Positions 58,401 through 64,000 of a stretch of DNA of 64,000 nucleotides are shown here, piece by piece; within the stretch, counting starts at the first letter, position 1, and each line of letters begins with the position of its first letter. This DNA comes from Neurospora tetrasperma FGSC 2508 (lineage: Eukaryota; Ascomycota; Sordariomycetes; Sordariales; Sordariaceae), in NCBI RefSeq assembly GCF_000213175.1, contig NW_009799103.1:43585-107584 (forward strand), written 5' to 3'. The notes beneath the pieces are model-generated. The model did no database searches. It saw nothing but the letters and a program-made list of their open reading frames with translations, and was not told the DNA's origin. The position numbers and the translations under genes were made by a program.

Positions 58401-59039
58401 AATAATTACTCCCTTAATAGTAAATTACCGTTCGAAATTAAAAAGGACAAACCTTTTAGTAATAATAATAGGTAATTATTAGAGGGTAATACTAATTTTA
58501 CTTAGGATAGCTTTTACTATAATATTAGCCTATTATTTTGATACTTCCTAAATACCTTTTTTAATCTTCTTTAAAATATTTTTCTTTAAATTATTAAATT
58601 CCTTTTTAGTAATAAATTAATCGGTTCCAACCTTATTAACCTCGGGTTATATAAATTTACTTTTTCCAACGCGAGCCTATACGAATTCGAAAAGTAATTT
58701 TCGAACCTAACGTCGGTCTTTAGTTGCAATAATATTATAATTTATAGATTTATTTATTTTAGTAATAAACTTCTCTAATATTTTATTATCTTCCTTTATT
58801 TTGTCTGAAGTCTTTATAATAAATATAGCTTCGGGGTTATTATATATAGAAATTTCTACGAATAGGTTATAGATACTATTTTCGAACCTACGAGTACCGC
58901 TATTTATAGTTATTAATAATAACAATACAATGCTATTACTACGTTCGTCGTAGGATATTATAAGGGATGTAAATGACCCTCTTAAATCGATTGCTATTGT
59001 TAATTTTTGTTTTAGAGTACTCCTCGACTAGAAATTAGC

Positions 59040-59240
59040 GTTTCCGGTTTTGGCGTCGTTTTTATTACGGGTAAAGGGTAGATAGTAGATGTAATTATAC
59101 GTAATTGTACAAAGGAGAAAGGAAGAGAAGTGTGCAGCCGAATACCTAGAAGACTAGCCTTATAAGGGTAACTGCCAGCGGGTCTACGGACCCGCAGCAG
59201 GCAGCGCTCTAACTAATTAATTACCAGCAATATAGTACCA
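59040..59240. other. Unmutated island between two RIP relics
   Basis: Unlike its surroundings this stretch contains CA and TG freely (for example GTGTGCAGCC, CTGCCAGC, GCAGCAGGCAG) and has near-normal GC content. It includes a perfect seven-base-pair hairpin GCGGGTC-TACG-GACCCGC at about 59188-59205. It lies between the LINE relic and the gypsy relic and probably is single-copy DNA or an element end that escaped RIP. Confidence 0.55.
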
Positions 59241-59759
59241 GTAGTAATAATAGTAATAGTAATTTTAGAAATTACTATATACTAATATAAGGTATATAAA
59301 TTAACCTTGTAATATTTCCCTGGGCTAAAAGAAGCTATATAGCTGACTAATATTATATAAAATAATAAAAATCCTTATTAAACGAGCGGTTTATTCCTAA
59401 AAAACCTTTACTACCGCCGCTAGCGGGTATTATTATAATTTCTACTATAGGGTTAGAGCCTCCTACTCTACCTCCTTCTCCCTTCTATAATTATAATCTC
59501 CTTCCGTCTTTAATTGCCTTCGCTTCTTCTCTACTATTATTTAGTCTAAGAAATATAGTATATTAGGGTAATTATTATAGAAGGCCCGTACAGTATTGGG
59601 GGCTATAAATATATTAGTATATAGCTACTATAACGGTGTATATAGAGGTATTTAAACTATTAGGTATCCTTAACGACCTTTATTATTCTTCTAATATTTA
59701 TTAATTTATTCGAATTTATATTCGATAGAATCTTTTCTATTATTAGTCTTTTTTATAGT

Positions 59760-62700
59760 CCGGCTATAGTTAGTACGAACGTTCTATTCTTCTATAGCTA
59801 TCCACTTTAGGAAACCTTCTTCGTTCTATAGTTTAACCTTACTAATATAAAAAGTCGGACTATATTTTATATTGATTGGAAGTTTGAGTATTACCTAATA
59901 ACTATTTACTTTAAGGATTTTGAAAGGACCTTCGAAGAGGAGTATAAATTTAGCATAGGGCCGACTAGTATTAAGGTTTTCGGTATTAACAAGGATTTTA
60001 TCTCTTATTTTATATTTTAGTACGTTTGATCGATAAGTATTCGTATTATTTTTATAATATTATTATACTCACTAAACTTAATTTGTAACAAAGTTTAAAA
60101 TTCTCTTAAATTAATTAATTAATTTATTAATTTTAAAGTACTTTATTTATTATATTATAATATCTCTAATAAATAAGGCTTTACTAATTTAATACTTATA
60201 TAGGGGTAAAAATTATAATTAGCGAAGAAGGGGGAGACCCCGGTAGTCTTAGAGACTAAATGATTATTAGTAAATTCTATAATTAGTAGTTAATTTACTT
60301 AATTGTCCTGAACTTAATTAATATAGAAGTAAAAATATCTTTCTATTTCTACGTTAATATACTTAATTTAGCTATTAGTAGCGGGGTAAAAAGCGGAAGA
60401 GGGTTTAAATATAATTTTTAATTATAATAAGAAAGCTTTTTAAAATTATAAAATAAATTAAATACTATAATTAGAAATAATAGAATCTAATAGATTATAA
60501 ATATTATATATTCTTTTAATAAAGCGATTTATTAATTCTTTTACCGTTAGACTAATAGTAGGGATATAGTACCTTATTTTAGTAAGGTAATTAATAACGA
60601 CGGCAATATATTTAAATTCCTATTCTCGGTGTAAATAGGGTATAAATAGGGTAATATAATTAATAAAAATATTCTTTTAGAGTACGAAGGGTATTATTAA
60701 TAATTTTAAAAAATTATAGGGAGTATATCGTAAGGGTTTAGATTTAGTATATATTAAATAAGTTTTATAGTACGCCCGGACGGCGGCGTATATCCCTAAT
60801 TAAAAGAAAGATTATAATATTAATAATTAAGTTTTTTATAATTTGGGTACTTAATAAATAGTAAATTGTAAATATAGCGGAGGAGTAAGAAGTAAAGTTC
60901 TATATTAATAGAGTTAATAAGGACGGTGCTATAGAAATACGCCCGTCCCTAAATTACTTAGTATTTAATAAAGGGGACCTTCCTTATATAGTTTTTAACC
61001 TTTTTAAATTATATTTAATAATTTAGGTCTAATAGGTAAATAATAACGTTTTAGAGAAATATTAATTTCTTATAACCTTCTATTATTAAATTATTTATTA
61101 TTTTTTATTTAAAGTCTTTAGGTTATAAATATATTTAATACTAATATTAATTTCCTCGCCTCTATCCTCCAAAACGAAAGCTCTATTAATAAAAATATTA
61201 TACTCGAATAGAACTTTATTCCTAATTAGTAACCGCTTATCAATTTCGTTTTTAAGCAAATTTTCTAACTTCCTACTTAGTACATTAGGGCGTACTTATA
61301 ATAATTTAGGGCGGTATTTATTTATAAAATTAAAATAAGAAAAGAATTAGAATTATTATATATAGCGGGGGGTAAATTATTTATTGATTATAAAAGTCTT
61401 TAAACTCTTATAGTCGGTAAGGACTTTAAAAGGTTTTTAAGCCCCTTCTAATTCGGAGTACTACTCCTTAAAGGATTTAATAATAGTTAGTAACTTTTTA
61501 TTATAAATATTATAATTATATTCGGCCAAGGAATATTATTAATTAAAGTAAGTAATTAAGTATAAAATACCCTCCTAATTGTATTAGAATAGAATATTAC
61601 TATAAATTTAATTTGAAGTATTTATTTTAATAATAATCTATTTAAATTAAATATAAATCCGAAGTATTAAATTATTATTAAAAGCCTTCTTAAGAGTTTT
61701 AAAAGACTTTTAATAATAATTAGCCTATTACTAATTTACTAATTTCTTTATTAATTCGTACAATAGACTAGTAATAATTAAAAAGTATTTAATAAATCGT
61801 TGGTAGAAATTAGTAAAACCTAGGAAATATTATAGTACCCTTTTAGTTTTTAGAGTCTCCTAAGTTTTAATAGTGGATATTTTATCGGGGTCTATTTCGA
61901 ATTTTCCCGGGGTAATAATTAGACTAAAATATTTTATCCTTAGAATATAAAATTTATATTTATTGATATTAATTTATAGTCCTATTCGAATTATTTATTA
62001 TAAGACCTCCCTAACGTAACTTTTATAATCTTTTTTATTATTTAAATAAATTAGAATATTATTAAAATATATTATTATATATATATTAAGAATATTATAT
62101 AGAATGTTATTAATATAATTCTAAAAAGTCCTTAGGGCGCTTTAGAGGCCGAATAGGTAAATAATAGATTTATAGAGATTAAAAATAGGTAATAAAAATA
62201 GTAAATTATTTATATCCTTCCTTTATATAAATCCTATTAAATGCGGTAATTATATTAAATTTAGTAAAGATTTTTATATAGTAAATAGCATCGAGGGTTT
62301 CTTTAATTAATAGTAGTAAGTAACGTATTTTTAGTATTATATTATTAATACTATAGTAATTAATATAAATATAGACGCTACCACCGGGCTTTTTTTATTA
62401 AAAGGATAGAGAATACGGCCGTAAATTGTAATAGGTAAATAAAATTCTTTTTTAAATTCTTATCGATCTACTTCTTAATAATAATAACGTTAATTAGGAA
62501 TATATAGCGTAGTTATATATTAAAGCGGATTATTCCCAATAAGAATTCGATTTTATAGTTATATAAACGGTTAAGAAGAATTTCCTTAATTAATAACAGG
62601 AGGAAAACTACTACCTTATTAATATATTACTGTCCCTCTAATTCCTTTAAAATAATAATAATCTCGTCCTTAATTTTAATTAGGCAATCGGCCTTATTAA

Positions 62701-64000
62701 AGAACTTTTTTATATTTTTATTAAAGATTTTAGCTAGGTATATATATTAATTATTTCTTTATAAAATAGAACATCTTTATTGAAGTTTCTAATAAAGTAA
62801 ATTATTTTAACGAAAATTATAACTTCCTAAAATTCCTCTAATAAATAAATATTAATTAAATTATTAATAAATTTATAAAGGAATAGGGGGAAACTTTCCT
62901 TATATTATTAATTATTACCTTCTAAAATATTAATAATTATTTCCTTAATTAAATCTATATCCCGGATTTCTATTATAGTAACTAACCTTTTAATTTTAAT
63001 ATAATTTATAATATATAATTATAGTTATTAGGATTTATAGATGAAATTAAAAATTATTATATTAAACTTTTTAATATCGTTAGATTTAATAGAAGAAGTA
63101 CTATTGAAATTATAGTAATAGCGGGCTTAAGGGTATTCTATACCTATAGAGACGTATTAACTATTAAAACGGATATAAAAGTCATAGGGTACTAAGCTCT
63201 TAATTTTAATAAGAAGCGCGGCCGTACCTATAATGTTAACCTTAGATTTAGCCCTATTAATTATTAATATTTTAATAGGAGTAGAGATAAGTCGATAATT
63301 AGTTTCGAAAATTCCTAATATAGGAGGCTCTAATAGCGCCGGGGCTACTTTAATAGGGGGAGCCGTTTCGTTCTTTAGGGGTAAATAAAGAGTTGGGGCT
63401 AGTTGGGGAATTAGGGCTAATTAAAGAATTAAAATTAGTCGGAGAATTAGGGTAATCCTACTATAAATAACCGCAACCGAAATTCGGTTAGTAAGGGCTT
63501 TCAAGGCTGCTAATTAATCTTTAGAGAGATTAGTAAGTAAATAATAACCCTTATAAACGGAATTAGTAAAATATATTCTATAATAATTATAATTAATTTT
63601 GGGTTTGTAATATTATATCTATAGGAAGCTTAAAATAACCGGGTGGTTTTTAGAGATATTATAGACTAAAAAAATAATTATTTTATTATAATACCCAATA
63701 CGGAATTTAATTATTATTCCTTCGGAAATAATACTTTTAATTATTCTATTAGCTAGAATAATTTCTTTATTTAGTAGAGGCGGAAATAAGGAAAATTATA
63801 TTTAATAACAAAAGAACGGTCGATAAAAGTAAATATAGAATAATTAGTATTAATAAGAGAAATATAATAATTTTTATGCAATTTAATTATAATATAGGAA
63901 AATAAGAATATTAAATTTAGGGAAATAGAATTATTTAATAATTATATCCTAACCTCCTTTAAACCTTTTAACCTTAGGGGAGTTTAAAATTCGTTTTTAT
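59760..64000 (-). mobile_element. Ty3/gypsy LTR retrotransposon relic, RT-RNaseH-integrase, 5' end off window
   Basis: Read leftward. RT at about 62130-61700 gives YFNNILIYLNN (degenerate YxDDIL), YVREVL, FEIDPDKISTIK and FLGFTNFYQRFIKYF. RNase H at about 61620-61330 gives NYNIY...YSELEGA and KPFKVLTDYKSLKTFI. The integrase core at about 60810-60530 gives RYTPYNFLKLL and IAVVINYLTKIRYYIP; the integrase C-terminus at about 60030-59780 gives LILVGPM-type residues and GPFKILKVNSY then ILKLPINIKYSPTFYISKVKLYN in part. All domains are in the Ty3/gypsy order RT-RH-IN on one strand. Protease and gag should lie beyond 62.7 kb and run off the window end. The 3' LTR should lie between 59240 and 59760, but its ends were not identified. 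Inactivated by RIP. Confidence 0.75.

Larger units (their letters stand above)
48935..64000. repeat. RIP-mutated AT-rich block of degenerate transposons
   Basis: Base composition changes abruptly near 48935 and stays AT-rich to the window end. CA and TG dinucleotides are almost absent (for example none in 53101-53160) while TA is abundant. This is the expected result of C-to-T change at CpA on both strands by RIP. Intact open frames are short, but several long stretches keep one reading frame if TAG/TAA are read as former TGG, CAG or CAA. Within it I recognise a MULE transposase, a LINE reverse transcriptase and a gypsy pol; the remainder (about 50.4-53.5 and 56.3-59.0 kb) I cannot classify. 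In Neurospora such DNA is normally cytosine-methylated heterochromatin (known of the genus, not seen here). Confidence 0.93.

Noticed and set aside
58707-58925. 72-codon minus-strand frame in the RIP block
   Set aside because: It lacks an ATG start and lies in RIP-degraded DNA. It may be a fragment of LINE coding sequence but no motif proves it.
59130-59225. tRNA-like fold on the minus strand of the RIP-spared island
   Set aside because: A D-arm-like AGTTAGAGC and a CTGCC/GGCAG stem are present, but there is no T-loop (GGTTCGANTCC) and no acceptor pairing.
1-64000. CRISPR arrays, 5S rRNA genes and telomere repeats
   Set aside because: No regularly spaced direct repeats, no 5S-like sequence and no TTAGGG arrays were seen on either strand.

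Overview
The window reads as nuclear DNA of a filamentous ascomycete of the Neurospora type. Genes carry short introns (about 55-320 nt) with GTRNGY donors and CTRAY branch sites. They include a proteasome subunit, a Pho80-like cyclin and a HET-domain protein. A 15-kb AT-rich block at the right end is almost free of CA and TG dinucleotides, the signature of repeat-induced point mutation (RIP). Neurospora crassa or a close relative is the best guess; I cannot fix the species.

Layout. 0-8 kb: a small two-helix membrane protein, a DUF3431 protein and a Cys-rich single-pass membrane protein, then a frameshifted small gene and a short mitochondrial-type protein. 8.5 kb: an intron-containing tRNA-Thr. 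9-14 kb: a large unrecognised protein gene whose exons do not join in phase, and an MFS transporter. 15-18 kb: an ERV2-type thiol oxidase and the proteasome beta-1 subunit, whose catalytic threonine lies on a 15-nt exon. 20.5-22.7 kb: a Pho80/Pcl-type cyclin with polyQ and an overlapping uORF. 22.7-26.8 kb: a 4-kb gene-poor gap. 26.8-34.4 kb: a sugar/polyol transporter, a membrane-anchored DUF3445/HODM-like protein, an AIF/FSP1-like flavoprotein and a zinc-free MDR oxidoreductase. 35.9-38.6 kb: two dead genes, a sedolisin (S53) peptidase broken by indels and the N-terminal stub of an ADP-ribosylglycohydrolase. 38.9-47.5 kb: a hexapeptide acetyltransferase, a tRNA-Glu, a HET-domain protein and a secreted GH31 alpha-glucosidase.

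48.9-64 kb: a RIP-saturated transposon graveyard. By translating through RIP-type stops I could identify a MULE transposase (+), a LINE reverse transcriptase (-) and a Ty3/gypsy pol with RT, RNase H and integrase (-) that runs off the right end, plus one coding relic I do not recognise. A short island of unmutated sequence separates the LINE and gypsy relics.

The genes do not form an operon or an obvious biosynthetic cluster. The functional themes are proteostasis and oxidative folding, nutrient uptake and phosphate signalling, and carbohydrate degradation. I found no clearly new multi-gene system. The most useful leads are the broken or mis-phased genes, the uORF and frame-neutral intron of the cyclin, the catalytic microexon, and the identifiable MULE and unknown relic inside the RIP block.
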